In this document: positions 27,375 to 37,509 of the stretch, in pieces
Position numbering within the stretch: the first letter of the stretch is position 1
Layout: every line of letters starts with the position of its first letter
Assembly (NCBI RefSeq): GCF_000177235.2
Contig: NC_014829.1
Coordinates: 2,790,001-2,854,000, forward strand
DNA length: 64,000 nucleotides
Origin: Evansella cellulosilytica DSM 2522
Lineage (GTDB): Bacteria > Bacillota > Bacilli > Bacillales > Salisediminibacteriaceae
Direction of reading: 5' to 3'
Program-made: the position numbers and the translations under genes
The notes under the pieces: generated by a model
What the model saw: only the letters and a program-made list of their open reading frames with translations
Told to the model about the DNA's origin: nothing
Databases searched by the model: none

Positions 27375-27848
27375 ATGGATACACACGAAGTAGTAAGGTT
27401 GCACATAAACTTTAAAACACTAGAAGAATTTGAGAATTTTCGAGAATACGGACTACAAGAGTTATCGATGAAGGAAGATTTAGAAGCAAACATTATTGAA
27501 AATGATAGCGAGTCTCCGTTTTATGGTGTTTACTTCGGAAAAAAACTCGTTGGCAGAATGAGCTTATATAAAATAGACAAAAAGTTTGACAGATATTTTG
27601 AACCTCCACAAGATTACTATGAATTATGGAAATTAGAAGTGTTACCTGGCTATCAAGGAAAGGGTATTGGAAGAAGCTTAGTAGATTACGCAAAAAATTT
27701 TGGTTTACCGATAAAAACAAATGCTCGACAACGATCTGACGATTATTGGAAAAAACTCGGCTTTGAGGCGCTTACTTATCAATCTGATCGTGATCGTGGT
27801 GAAAACCCATACGTTTGGTTTCCTAAAGGCGTTTCTGAACAAAAATGA
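27375..27848 (+). CDS. ylbP: GNAT-family N-acetyltransferase YlbP
   Basis: This 157-residue acetyltransferase has the GNAT beta strand LWKLEVLPGYQGKGIGRSLVDYA, the acetyl-CoA loop being GYQGKGIGRSL. It matches YlbP closely (HINFKTLEEFENFREYGLQE, ENDSESPFYGVYFGKKL, FEPPQDYYELWKLEV). Its substrate is unknown. AAGGGGGA precedes the ATG. The gene's downstream terminator hairpin has been split by the IS110-family element. Confidence 0.85.
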   Translation: MDTHEVVRLHINFKTLEEFENFREYGLQELSMKEDLEANIIENDSESPFYGVYFGKKLVGRMSLYKIDKKFDRYFEPPQDYYELWKLEVLPGYQGKGIGRSLVDYAKNFGLPIKTNARQRSDDYWKKLGFEALTYQSDRDRGENPYVWFPKGVSEQK

Positions 27849-27851
27849 AGA

Positions 27852-27883
27852 TGGTGACTCAAAGGTCGAATTTTTACCTTTTT
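27852..27883 (+). terminator. Left part of a terminator split by the IS110-family element
   Basis: ATGGTGACTCAAA-GGT-loop-ACCTTTT is intact here, while its closing arm TTTGAGTCACCAT lies at 29448-29460 beyond the element. Rejoined, the two flanks rebuild a member of the repeated hairpin family that would have ended ylbP. Confidence 0.75.
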
Positions 27884-27968
27884 ATACGAAAATGAATACC
27901 TTGTAGGTCAAAAAAACAAAAAAAGGGGGAGGGTATCCTTACGGGTACTCTTTTCCATTTTTTTACTT

Positions 27969-29201
27969 TTAGGCTGTAGGTTGTTCTACCGTCACTTTAA
28001 AGCCTTTTGACTCAATATTCTTAATCCAGTAGTTGATCTTCCTTTCCGTATCTTTTTCTGCATAATCCCACCCTAATTCTTCATAGGGGATCTTGTCTTT
28101 AATAATATGATATATTATCCTTAAAATAAGATGTGCTGTAGCCATCGATGCTTTATATTGACCTCTTCTCTTCTGCACACGATGGAAGAATGAGGAGAGG
28201 CGGGTTCCTTTGGATTTGGATGCGGACCATGCTGCTTGACAAAGGACACCCTTTAAACTCCTGTTCCCTTTTTGGGTCCGGGAGTTTTTTTTCTTTCCAG
28301 CACTCTCATTATTACCAGGACATAATCCACCCCATGAAGCTAAGTGCTTATCAGATGGGAAACAAGACATATCTACGCCAATCTCTGCAATAATCACCGC
28401 TATAGCATTAAAACTTACACCAGGGATTGTATCGAGTAATTCAACATATTCGTCATAGGGGGTTATTAGACGGTCGATTTCGCCCTCCAATTCTGAAATT
28501 TGTTTCTCAAGATAAATTAAATGATCATAATGCATGCGAATAATTTTTCGATGATGCTGGCGTACTCGTCCATTTAAAGCATCAACTAATTGAGGTACTT
28601 TTCTCTTTAAAGAAGTTTTCACCAAGCTTCTTACCTGCTCCTCCGTTAACACCTCACCATTAATGATTGACTCTAAAAGAGCTCGTCCAGATACACCAAA
28701 TAAATCACTAACAAAAGTGGTTAACTTGACGTTTGCATCTTGTAAGATCTTATGGATACGATTTTTTTCTGAAGATGCATTGCCAACAAGCTTTCTACGG
28801 TAACGAGTATAATCCCGTAGATCTCGGAAGTTTTCAGGTGGAACAAAACTTGGTGTGATCAACCCACATCTCAATAACTGGGTAATCCAGGCTGCATCAC
28901 TGACATCGGTCTTACGACCAGGAACATTCTTAATGCGCTTTGCATTGGCAAGAATTAATTCGAAGCTCCCCTCTAGAATATTCCACACTGGTTTCCAATA
29001 AACACCAGTACTTTCCATTGCGACATGGGTACATTTAAAGCTTTCTAGCCAATCATGAAGTGCAAGTAAGCCTTTCGTCGTTGTAAGAAAAGTTTGTGTC
29101 TCTTTTTTTGGTCGTTTTTCCAATGGACCATACATAACACAAGCTACAATCTCTTCCTGATGAACATCTAGTCCAGCACATCTTTCCAATACTGCATCCA
29201 T
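27969..29201 (-). CDS. IS110-family DEDD transposase
   Basis: This 410-residue RuvC-like recombinase has an N-terminal DEDD domain with D12 (AGLDVH), E63 (AMESTGVYW), D99 and D102 (GRKTDVSDAAW). A coiled-coil linker spans about 222-250. The C-terminal Tnp20 domain has LLDTIPGVSF, FPSDKHLASWGGLCPG and S300 in NNESAGKKK, the expected nucleophile. AAGGAG before the ATG supports the start. IS110 enzymes use a bridge RNA to choose target and donor DNA. Confidence 0.93.
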   Translation of the reverse strand: MDAVLERCAGLDVHQEEIVACVMYGPLEKRPKKETQTFLTTTKGLLALHDWLESFKCTHVAMESTGVYWKPVWNILEGSFELILANAKRIKNVPGRKTDVSDAAWITQLLRCGLITPSFVPPENFRDLRDYTRYRRKLVGNASSEKNRIHKILQDANVKLTTFVSDLFGVSGRALLESIINGEVLTEEQVRSLVKTSLKRKVPQLVDALNGRVRQHHRKIIRMHYDHLIYLEKQISELEGEIDRLITPYDEYVELLDTIPGVSFNAIAVIIAEIGVDMSCFPSDKHLASWGGLCPGNNESAGKKKNSRTQKGNRSLKGVLCQAAWSASKSKGTRLSSFFHRVQKRRGQYKASMATAHLILRIIYHIIKDKIPYEELGWDYAEKDTERKINYWIKNIESKGFKVTVEQPTA

Positions 29202-29209
29202 AACTCATC

Positions 29210-29430
29210 ACTCCTTAATAAAAATAGAAATGATGCAGGTCATACACCTGTAAGCATGGTATTTTTATACACGTGTTCTTAACGACAATTAGCGGTGCTC
29301 GTAGGTGTATTCGGTCGGTTTGAGTCGCGGGGTAAAAATTCCACCAATAAAGGGACGACCTGTGACCTGCTAATCTTATTATAAAAATTAGCAAGCACAG
29401 GTCGCAAGTCATTTTCATTCATAGTGGTGG
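29210..29430 (-). ncRNA. Candidate bridge RNA of the IS110-family element
   Basis: Limits are approximate. Read on the minus strand it opens with a long hairpin: CGACCTGTG (29396-29404) pairs with CACAGGTCG (29356-29364), and inside GCTAAT pairs with ATTAGC. It then carries GAATTTTTACC (29331-29341), identical to the left flank at 27868-27878, and eight bases on GACTCAAA (29319-29326), the complement of the right flank TTTGAGTC at 29448-29455. Further on GTATAAAAA (29262-29270) equals the element's own end at 27879-27887 on the same strand. These fit a target-binding loop followed by a donor-binding loop. Confidence 0.7.
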
Positions 29431-29553
29431 CTATTAAGCCATGAAAGTTTGAGTCACCATCTTCTTTAAAGAAGTGGAAAGATTCACCGTATCTTTTATA
29501 GTACTTGTGAGCACTACTACGTATCGGTAAATTTCCACAGTCTAAGTAAATCT

Positions 29554-30102
29554 TTAAATTTGACTTTGTGTTCTTTTCGTTGCTCTTTCCATTACATTTA
29601 TCATGAGTTGATAATCGTTCTTTATAATTTCATACTCATGCTTTAACTTCGTTAATTCTTTTTCCAAAGCTTGATTCTCTTCTAATAAAACTTTTAACCT
29701 AGTCGACGATTTTTCTTCAAGAGTAATACTTTTTTCTTTTTCTAATAGCTCTCCCTTTTTCTCTAAAAGGAATTGCACCATCTCTTCAATCGTTTGCAAA
29801 ACAGTTTTGTCTTCTTTTTTCTCTTGGGAAACTAATTGAGAAACAACACTATCCTCAACTTGTTTAGTTTCATTCCCTTTTTTCAGTTGCTTTCTTTGTT
29901 TTTTTGCAAGTTGTATTGCTGATTCATATTTCTTTCTTATTGAAGAGTTCCAGCGAAAACCGCAAGCAGCAGGTGTTCGTGATAATTTTTCTCCCACTTC
30001 CTCAAATGCGGATAATTGTGTACCACCTTCTCTAATATGTCGCAGTACAACTTCCGCTAATAATAGATCTTCATCTTGATTCCAAGCATCCTGTCTAACC
30101 AA
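29554..30102 (-). CDS. gerR: RsfA/GerR-family sporulation transcription factor (YlbO)
   Basis: This 182-residue protein has an N-terminal Myb/SANT-like DNA-binding domain typical of RsfA and GerR ([57 protein letters not shown]) and a long coiled coil (residues ~95-170). In B. subtilis GerR is made in the mother cell under sigma-E and tunes late coat genes. Position between yceD/rpmF and ylbP identifies it as ylbO. GGGAGGG nine bases before the TTG at 30102 sets the start. The frame extends to a GTG at 30132. Confidence 0.85.
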   Translation of the reverse strand: MVRQDAWNQDEDLLLAEVVLRHIREGGTQLSAFEEVGEKLSRTPAACGFRWNSSIRKKYESAIQLAKKQRKQLKKGNETKQVEDSVVSQLVSQEKKEDKTVLQTIEEMVQFLLEKKGELLEKEKSITLEEKSSTRLKVLLEENQALEKELTKLKHEYEIIKNDYQLMINVMERATKRTQSQI

Positions 30103-30339
30103 GGAATTTATCCCTCCCTCTTCATTATTCACACATTATATGTATGCAATTAGTAGAAAAGATAGACTAAAGTTCTAGAAATAGTATGAACCTTTCTTAA
30201 TGTGATCATTCTTATTATTGCATTTCTGTGTTTTCAGAGGGGAATATAATAACGTGTATTAAAATTTCTGTTATATCAATCGCTATAAAATAAAAGACTA
30301 GCACAAGCTCTACTAAAACATATAAAACGAAAATGAGAA

Positions 30340-30495
30340 GGGCACTGAAAAAGTGGCGTTCTTCTAGGGTACTGAAAAAGTACTTAAATTCAAAGGGTAG
30401 ACTAATAAGTATAAGGTTGTTTGAATATAGGAGTTGATGAGGTATATTGAATATTAATGCAACGAAACAGCAAGTTTTTCACTTTTTCAGTTGCC
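30340..30495. repeat. Long inverted repeat, GGGCACTGAAAAAGTG family, copy 1
   Basis: GGGCACTGAAAAAGTG (30340-30355) faces CACTTTTTCAGTTGCC (30480-30495), with an internal GGTACTGAAAAAGTAC. A related copy lies at 45713-45804. The surrounding gap 30103-30644 has no supportable gene. Confidence 0.65.
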
Positions 30496-30644
30496 TCAAA
30501 ATGAGTTCTTTGTTAGAAAAGCTATAGATGAATTTTCTCCTAATTTTATACTTTATCTTATATGAATAACATTACCATACATTTCAATATTACTTATCGG
30601 GGAAGAATGGAGGAAAGTTTAACGTAGACGGCTTTAAAATAAAA

Positions 30645-30675
30645 AGAAAAAACAGAAGGGGAGCACCCCTTCTGC
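30645..30675 (-). terminator. Terminator after rpmF
   Basis: CAGAAGGGG (30653-30661) pairs with CCCCTTCTG (30666-30674), followed on the minus strand by a T-rich run. Confidence 0.85.
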
Positions 30676-30683
30676 TAACGTCA

Positions 30684-30857
30684 TTATTTGTTTACAACAT
30701 CTTGCCCTTTGTATGTTCCACATTCTTTACAAACGCGGTGTGAAAGTTTCATTTCACCACATTCAGGACATTTCACCATACCAGGTACGCGAAGTTTAAT
30801 GTGTGTACGACGCATTCTCTTCTTTGTTTTACTAGTTCTTCTAAAAGGTACTGCCAT
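30684..30857 (-). CDS. rpmF: 50S ribosomal protein L32
   Basis: This 57-residue ribosomal protein begins [18 protein letters not shown] and carries four cysteines in [18 protein letters not shown], forming a zinc ribbon. This is a C+ type L32. AAGGAGGTGGG precedes the ATG at 30857. It is cotranscribed with the upstream yceD-like gene, an arrangement found widely in bacteria. Confidence 0.96.
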   Translation of the reverse strand: MAVPFRRTSKTKKRMRRTHIKLRVPGMVKCPECGEMKLSHRVCKECGTYKGQDVVNK

Positions 30858-30909
30858 GAGTCCCACCTCCTTGGAGATATTCAATCAACATGCTGTAAGT
30901 AAACAGATG

Positions 30910-31422
30910 CTATTTTTGGTTATCAAAAAATTTTTCAAGCTCTTTTAGTCGAGGATCAATCTTTTTTTCTTGCTCCTCTTCCTTTGTTTGAAGCTCCCAT
31001 CCTTTTCCGGAGGCTGGAGCATCTCCCTCCTCCTCATCACTAATGACTCGGAGCGGTTTTTCTAATAAAATTTGTTCTTTTACATAAGGCAGTAAATCAA
31101 CCGTGTTAGCTTCTACTTCGTGAACATCATCTTCCTCATCAAAGGTTGCCCATTGATCTAACTGAAAAATTTCAGTAGCTCGTATCTTAAAAGGATACTT
31201 CACATCGTTCAAAGTCCGAGCACATGGTAATGTCATCGTACCTGATAGCTGCAATTCAAAGGTAGCAGCCCGATTAGTTATATGAGCATCCCCTAAAATT
31301 CGTACTGGTGTTATATCACGAATTTCACGGTCTAATTCTTTTAATTCATTTACATTAACCGACTCATCGATATGCAAGCCTTTTTCTTTTAAGGCCAACA
31401 ATTGTGGAACCGACCATTTCAT
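30910..31422 (-). CDS. ylbN: YceD/DUF177 family protein (YlbN)
   Basis: This 170-residue member of the YceD family is always linked to rpmF. The conserved part is ATFELQLSGTMTLPCARTLNDVKYPF, then an acidic stretch (FDEEDDVHEVEANTVDLLPYVKEQILLEKP) and a charged C-terminus ending DPRLKELEKFFDNQK, the usual family end. In other bacteria YceD proteins are linked to 23S rRNA accumulation. It is transcribed from a full-consensus promoter just upstream. Confidence 0.9.
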   Translation of the reverse strand: MKWSVPQLLALKEKGLHIDESVNVNELKELDREIRDITPVRILGDAHITNRAATFELQLSGTMTLPCARTLNDVKYPFKIRATEIFQLDQWATFDEEDDVHEVEANTVDLLPYVKEQILLEKPLRVISDEEEGDAPASGKGWELQTKEEEQEKKIDPRLKELEKFFDNQK

Positions 31423-31450
31423 AGGTTTTCACCTCAAGACAACAAATGTA

Positions 31451-31479
31451 ATTATATCTTTCCAAAAATCTTTTGTCAA
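31451..31479 (-). promoter_or_regulatory. Consensus sigma-A promoter of ylbN-rpmF
   Basis: On the minus strand TTGACA (31474-31479) and TATAAT (31451-31456) are both perfect, with a 17-base spacer, 29 bases before the ylbN start. This is the strongest vegetative promoter seen in the window. The remaining bases up to 31727 show no gene or other element that I can name. Confidence 0.9.
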
Positions 31480-31727
31480 GATAAATTCTTTACAATTAGA
31501 AAAGCGAAGGACGCTTGCGTATCAGCGAATAAAAATGTTCTGATATATGAAAAGTGCCCGCTTACTTGAAATCGTAAAGATGTAGACGAAAAATTTATTC
31601 TAGGAAATAGAATAACATTTTTAGTATTCCCATTTCAATTCTTTTGTGTAATAAAGAGTTTAAAAAAACACTACTTCTGTTTAGAATATACATATCATGA
31701 AAAATTTATACGGAAGGTGGCACATTT

Positions 31728-32945
31728 ATGAACGTGCTTGGTGTGATAGTAGAATATAACCCATTTCACTATGGCCATTTATATCATTTAGATGCAGCAA
31801 AGAAGAAGACAAATGCAGATGTTACTGTTGCTGTAATGAGCGGTTCTTTCCTTCAACGTGGTGAGCCAGCTATAACAAGCAAGTGGACGCGGACGAAGAT
31901 GGCTTTAAAAGGTGGTGTTGATCTTGTAATAGAACTTCCTTATATTTATTCAACACAAAAAGCAGAAATTTTTTCTGATGCTGCAGTAAGCTTATTAGAC
32001 GAATTAAAAGTTAACCAGTTATGTTTTGGTAGTGAATCAGGGAATATTGATCATTTTATACATACAGTAGATGTTGTATCCTCTAGAAATAACGAGATAG
32101 ATGAGCGAGTGAGGGATGTAGTGAAAACAGGTGTTAGTTATCCAAGAGCATTTTCAATAGCCTATAGAGAAGTCTTTGACAATACTAATGAATCTATTCT
32201 TGATTTAGGAAAACCTAATAACATTCTTGGGTACCACTATGTAAAATCAATTAAAAAAAGGGGTAGCAAAATGACTCCTTGTACGATAACGAGAGAGCAA
32301 GCAAATTATCACGATACGGAAGTAACTAAACATCAAAAAATTGCAAGTGCTACTGCCATCAGAAAACTTTTAATAGAAAACAATTTTTCCATTGAAGCAG
32401 TGGAGCAATATGTTCCACCGAGTACACTGACTTTATTACGAGATGAAATACATACTGGAACCCACTTTTTGCACTGGGAGCATTATTTTCCTTTTATTCG
32501 TTATAAGCTATTAACTACACCAACTTCAGAACTTCGTGCGATGTATGAATGCGAAGAAGGAATTGAACATCGTCTAATAAAAATGATGAAAGATGTAAAT
32601 TCCTTTCAATCTTTTATGGAAGCAGTCAAGACGAAAAGGTATACATGGACAAGAATTCAGCGACTTATACTACATATTTTAACTAACACTAGCAAGGGAT
32701 TTATGGAGCAGCATTGTCACCCACTTTCACCACAATATATTAGGTTACTTGGAATGACAAATAAAGGAAGAAATTACTTATCATCTATTAAAAAAGACTT
32801 GAGAGTTCCATTAGTTTCCCGAGCTAGTGAATTTCAACATGAAGTTTTGCAAAAAGATATACAAGTTAGTCAATTACACACCCTTCCTTATGAGGATGAA
32901 ACTTTACAGCAAGAATTTAAATCCGTACCCATTCAATATGATTAA
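31728..32945 (+). CDS. tmcAL: tRNA(Met) cytidine acetate ligase TmcAL (YlbM)
   Basis: This 405-residue enzyme makes N4-acetylcytidine at the elongator tRNA-Met wobble position from acetate and ATP. The nucleotidyltransferase-like N-terminus is VLGVIVEYNPFHYGHLYHL, with an HIGH-like HYGH, MSGSFLQRGEPAITSKWTRT and the LDLGKPNNILGYHYV segment. The C-terminal part binds tRNA. The plus-strand gene stands alone between ylbN and ylbL, with GGAAGGTGG before the ATG. Confidence 0.93.
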   Translation: MNVLGVIVEYNPFHYGHLYHLDAAKKKTNADVTVAVMSGSFLQRGEPAITSKWTRTKMALKGGVDLVIELPYIYSTQKAEIFSDAAVSLLDELKVNQLCFGSESGNIDHFIHTVDVVSSRNNEIDERVRDVVKTGVSYPRAFSIAYREVFDNTNESILDLGKPNNILGYHYVKSIKKRGSKMTPCTITREQANYHDTEVTKHQKIASATAIRKLLIENNFSIEAVEQYVPPSTLTLLRDEIHTGTHFLHWEHYFPFIRYKLLTTPTSELRAMYECEEGIEHRLIKMMKDVNSFQSFMEAVKTKRYTWTRIQRLILHILTNTSKGFMEQHCHPLSPQYIRLLGMTNKGRNYLSSIKKDLRVPLVSRASEFQHEVLQKDIQVSQLHTLPYEDETLQQEFKSVPIQYD

Positions 32946-33052
32946 ATAGCACGACTTAATAAGGGTGATTTTGTCTTGATGTAATTTAGCTGAAAACGAG
33001 GAGAAGTGTTTTACTTTGAAGACTCAGAGTAGTTTATAAATCGTTTAGTAAG

Positions 33053-33098
33053 AAAAAAACTTAAAACTAGCTTCACTTCGCTAGTTTTAAGTTTTTTT
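33053..33098. terminator. Bidirectional terminator between tmcAL and ylbL
   Basis: AAACTTAAAACTAGC pairs with GCTAGTTTTAAGTTT around an eight-base loop. It has A and T runs on both sides and serves two convergent genes. Confidence 0.88.
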
Positions 33099-33102
33099 AT
33101 AG

Positions 33103-34146
33103 CTACTTTAAATTGTTTAGAAATTCTAAGGCTTCTTCGAATGAATCAATTGGAACAATTTCCATATCTGTATTAATTGATTCAGCTGTTTCAAGTGCGA
33201 CAGCATAATTTGAAATGTCACTACCTCTTTCATTCGGAGCAAAAAAGAAGTCTGCGCCAGCATGATGTGATGCAATGACCTTTTGTTTTACTCCGCCTAT
33301 CCTTCCGACTATCCCATCTTCATCAATCGTTCCTGTACCTGCAATATGGTATCCTTCAGTAATATCTTCCTCAGTTAGTTGATTGTATATTTCCAGTGTA
33401 AACATCAATCCTGCTGAAGGACCACCAATTTGATTTGTATCAATGCTTATATGTGGTTCATGAATAAGCGTCCTGTCTGTAACTGGTTGTGCTATGCCGA
33501 TACCGCCACGTTCCCCACTCGGGTCTAAATCAGACGGGAAATACATCAGTTCTATTGAAACATCAGAAATTTCCTCTTCTCTCTCGATCGTTAAAGTAAC
33601 GTTCTCCCCAACTGAATAATCTGCTAATAAATCTAATAATTTACTAGCTTCAAATACCTCTTCCCCATCTACTGCTACGATCCGATCACCCATCTCTAGT
33701 TTTCCTTCAGCATCCATATCAGGAACAACAGCTGTAACGTAAACTCCTTTATTTTCGAAATACGCTGTTTCCCCTGCATGATTATAGGCTACAAAAACAG
33801 CTAAATCTTGCGAGCTTGTCATCATCATCAACTGCCGATGCTGATATTCTTCATCTGTTTCTCCTTCTCTTCTAATTTGATCTTCTGGCACTAATTCGCG
33901 CTCATCACTAAAAAGGGCCCACACATAATTGACAACATTGGCTCTCCCAATTCTCACTGTCGTTAGCATAAAGGTTCCTTCATGTTTATTTCCATCTTCA
34001 ACCTCTATAAATTCAGTTAATATTTTCGCATCACCTGGAATAGTAAAATAGTACGGTAATTGATAAAAATTAATAAATAATAATAGAACTATTATTATAA
34101 TCCACTTTATTAACCCGCGATTATTAGGATGCATTTCTTTAGTCAT
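33103..34146 (-). CDS. ylbL: PDZ-containing Lon-like serine protease YlbL
   Basis: This 347-residue protein has an N-terminal membrane anchor (WIIIIVLLLFINFYQLPYYF), a PDZ domain (residues ~125-190, GDRIVAVDGEEV) and a C-terminal Lon-type catalytic domain. The likely catalytic serine lies in NQIGGPSAGLMFTLEI and the lysine in GGVKQKVIAS. B. subtilis YlbL degrades the cell division inhibitor YneA after DNA damage. The start overlaps the end of ylbK by eight bases, so they form one unit. Confidence 0.92.
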   Translation of the reverse strand: MTKEMHPNNRGLIKWIIIIVLLLFINFYQLPYYFTIPGDAKILTEFIEVEDGNKHEGTFMLTTVRIGRANVVNYVWALFSDERELVPEDQIRREGETDEEYQHRQLMMMTSSQDLAVFVAYNHAGETAYFENKGVYVTAVVPDMDAEGKLEMGDRIVAVDGEEVFEASKLLDLLADYSVGENVTLTIEREEEISDVSIELMYFPSDLDPSGERGGIGIAQPVTDRTLIHEPHISIDTNQIGGPSAGLMFTLEIYNQLTEEDITEGYHIAGTGTIDEDGIVGRIGGVKQKVIASHHAGADFFFAPNERGSDISNYAVALETAESINTDMEIVPIDSFEEALEFLNNLK

Positions 34147-34927
34147 GCTGTTTCTCCTTCCACCTTTGTATCTTTTCCTTTAGCTGCGTGATTAACTTTT
34201 TAGTCTCTTCTTCTCCATTTTGAATGATTTCCTGTACATTTGTAAACTGAGTTGACCTAATATGCGATAAAATTGGCTTAATCATAATATCTGATTCAAT
34301 TTCTCGATATCTTACCATTTCTCTTTCCATAATGTCCATACTTTGCATAATGACATCATATACTGAAGCAATTTCCGGCTCTCTATCAAGAAAAGAAACA
34401 TCTACTGCAATAATGATATCAGCTCCCATTTCCTTGACTACTGAAACAGGGACACGATCAATCACACCACCATCGACATACATTCTACCATCAATTGTTT
34501 CGGGTACTACAATCCCAGGGATGGCAATGCTAGCCCGAACTGCTGATGCTATATCGCCTTCTTTAAAAATAATCCTTTCCCCTTTTTTTAAATCTGTTGC
34601 AACTACATGCACCTTTGGATCTAGCTGCTCGAGTTTTTTATTATGTACTAACATTTGAACGATTTGTTTCGCTTTTTCCCCTTTAATAAACCCCATTTTC
34701 GGAACTGTAAAATCAAGTAAATATTTCCTGCGAAATTGTAAAGCCATTTTTTCCATCATTCCTGCATCATAACCAGATCCAAATAAAACACCAACTAATG
34801 CCCCCATGCTACTACCTGCAATATAATCAACATGAATACCTTCTTCTTTTAAAACTTTAAGCACGCCAATATGAGCAAATCCTCTTACACCACCAGAACC
34901 TAATGCTAAACCAATTTTAGGTTTCAT
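34139..34927 (-). CDS. ylbK: Patatin-like phospholipase-family protein YlbK
   Basis: This 262-residue patatin-like hydrolase has the oxyanion loop GSGGVRGFAHIGVL, the nucleophile elbow GSSMG (G-x-S-x-G) and the DGG motif (MYVDGGVIDRVPV), which form a Ser-Asp dyad. It is a RssA/YchK-type protein with unknown natural substrate. AAGGAG before the ATG at 34927 sets the start. It forms an operon with ylbL and is divergent from ylbJ. Confidence 0.9.
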   Translation of the reverse strand: MKPKIGLALGSGGVRGFAHIGVLKVLKEEGIHVDYIAGSSMGALVGVLFGSGYDAGMMEKMALQFRRKYLLDFTVPKMGFIKGEKAKQIVQMLVHNKKLEQLDPKVHVVATDLKKGERIIFKEGDIASAVRASIAIPGIVVPETIDGRMYVDGGVIDRVPVSVVKEMGADIIIAVDVSFLDREPEIASVYDVIMQSMDIMEREMVRYREIESDIMIKPILSHIRSTQFTNVQEIIQNGEEETKKLITQLKEKIQRWKEKQHD

Positions 34928-35040
34928 TTCCACACACTCCTTCATTCTCATTATCATGAAAATGGTCTAATCTCTCTTTCCTAACGTATATTTGAAAGAG
35001 GACAAGTTTATGAATTACGTTTTGAAAAGGAGCTCTTTGC

Positions 35041-36288
35041 ATGCATATGAACGCCTCATTATTGAAAACCATTTTATATGGCAGCACAACAAGTTTTCTA
35101 GCTATTTCTTTTATGATCTTTCCAAAAGAAGCTTACGATGCATCCATTAGAGGGCTCACGATGTGGTGGGATGTTGTATTTCCATCATTACTTCCCTTTT
35201 TTATTATGTCAGAATTCCTTATTCGATTTGGGGTAGTATCTTTTATCGGTGCACTCTTTGAGCCGATCATGAGACCGTTATTTAGAGTGCCAGGATCAGG
35301 TGGCTTCGTTTGGGCAATGGGGTTAGCTTCCGGGTTTCCAGCTGGCGCTAAATTGACAGCGAGATTACGCCAAAAAGGAGAAATTACAGCCATTGAAGGA
35401 GAACGATTAGTCTCCTTTTCCAATGCATCAAACCCATTATTTATATTTGGTGCAATAGCTGTAGGATTTTTCCATAACCCTGCTCTCGGTGTTGTACTTG
35501 CAGCCGCTCACTATGGAGGTAATTTAATCGTAGGATTAACCATGCGCTATTATGGAAACGATATTGAGCGTGAAAATTTAAATAGAAGTCGAGCAAAAAA
35601 GAATTTTTCTTTAAGCTATGCCATCAAATCGATGCATCAAGAACGTTTAAAGGATAACCGCCCTTTCGGAAAAATGATGGGTGATGCAGTACAATCTGCT
35701 ATTCAAACATTATTAATGATAGGCGGATTTATTATTCTATTTTCCGTGTTAACTCGTATTTTAGAGATCATTAATATTTCACTAATTTTAAGCTTAATAA
35801 TTACAATCGTGCTTGGCATTTTACAAATGCCGGGTGAATTAAGCCCAGGAATCATTCAAGGTATTTTTGAGATCACGTTAGGTAGTCAGCTTGTAAGTGA
35901 GACAGTACAAACTACACTACTTCAACAAGCTGTCGTTGTTAGTTTTATACTTGCTTTTAATGGATTAAGTGTGCAGGCACAAGTGGCAAGTATATTAGCT
36001 GATACGGATATTCGCTTTAAACCGTTTTTCTTAGCTAGATGTCTTCATGGATTTATTTCTGCACTGCTTGCTTATTTGATATTTGATTGGCTTTACGTTG
36101 AAACTTCATCAGAATATAAAGGTGATGCATTACCAGTTTTTCAGCAATCTGAGAATGTTTCTAACATATTTTATACCCATTATACTTGGTTACTTCAATG
36201 GGGAAGCCTCATAACAATGACGACACTCATAGTTTGGCTTACCATTTTATTATTTAGGAATAGAGAGAGCAAGTTTGACTACTATTGA
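35041..36288 (+). CDS. ylbJ: Sporulation integral membrane protein YlbJ
   Basis: This 415-residue polytopic protein of the nucleoside-recognition (Gate) superfamily matches YlbJ (LRQKGEITAIEGERLVSFSN, NPLFIFGAIAVGFF, RAKKNFSLSYAIKSM). It has about eight membrane segments and duplicated Gate-like halves. YlbJ is sigma-E dependent and needed for spore cortex formation in B. subtilis. AAAAGGAG eight bases before the first ATG supports the start. Confidence 0.92.
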   Translation: MHMNASLLKTILYGSTTSFLAISFMIFPKEAYDASIRGLTMWWDVVFPSLLPFFIMSEFLIRFGVVSFIGALFEPIMRPLFRVPGSGGFVWAMGLASGFPAGAKLTARLRQKGEITAIEGERLVSFSNASNPLFIFGAIAVGFFHNPALGVVLAAAHYGGNLIVGLTMRYYGNDIERENLNRSRAKKNFSLSYAIKSMHQERLKDNRPFGKMMGDAVQSAIQTLLMIGGFIILFSVLTRILEIINISLILSLIITIVLGILQMPGELSPGIIQGIFEITLGSQLVSETVQTTLLQQAVVVSFILAFNGLSVQAQVASILADTDIRFKPFFLARCLHGFISALLAYLIFDWLYVETSSEYKGDALPVFQQSENVSNIFYTHYTWLLQWGSLITMTTLIVWLTILLFRNRESKFDYY

Positions 36289-36335
36289 AATGTATAGTTT
36301 GCTACGCAGGTCCAGCAGCTGCGCAAGAATGAAAG

Positions 36336-36377
36336 AGGCTGGCTCTTAAGGTGCATCTTTATCCTTTTAGCCAGCCT
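36336..36377. terminator. Terminator between ylbJ and coaD (repeated family, divergent)
   Basis: AGGCTGGCT (36336-36344) pairs with AGCCAGCCT (36369-36377) around a core with AAGGT and ATCCTTTT. It sits between convergent ylbJ and coaD. Confidence 0.7.
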
Positions 36378-36430
36378 TATGTATTGGAGTATACTTATGT
36401 GGCTCTTTTCCTATAACAATAATCCATTAT

Positions 36431-37481
<1,051 letters not shown>

Positions 37482-37509
37482 TTTCCTCACCTATCAATTT
37501 TTTTATATT

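Larger units (their letters stand above)
27879..29450 (-). mobile_element. IS110-family insertion sequence, about 1.57 kb
   Basis: The ends are inferred from the split terminator arms: ACCTTTT on the left and TTTGAGTCACC on the right, with the exact T in the junction runs ambiguous. There are no clear terminal inverted repeats or long target duplications, as usual for this family. The long non-coding end (about 245 bases) lies upstream of the transposase, the layout of the IS110 group. The transposase frame is intact, so the element may be active. Confidence 0.85.

Noticed and set aside
29215-29418. 67-codon minus-strand frame in the IS110 non-coding end
   Set aside because: Overlaps the hairpins and guide-like segments of the candidate bridge RNA, has no ribosome binding site or homology.
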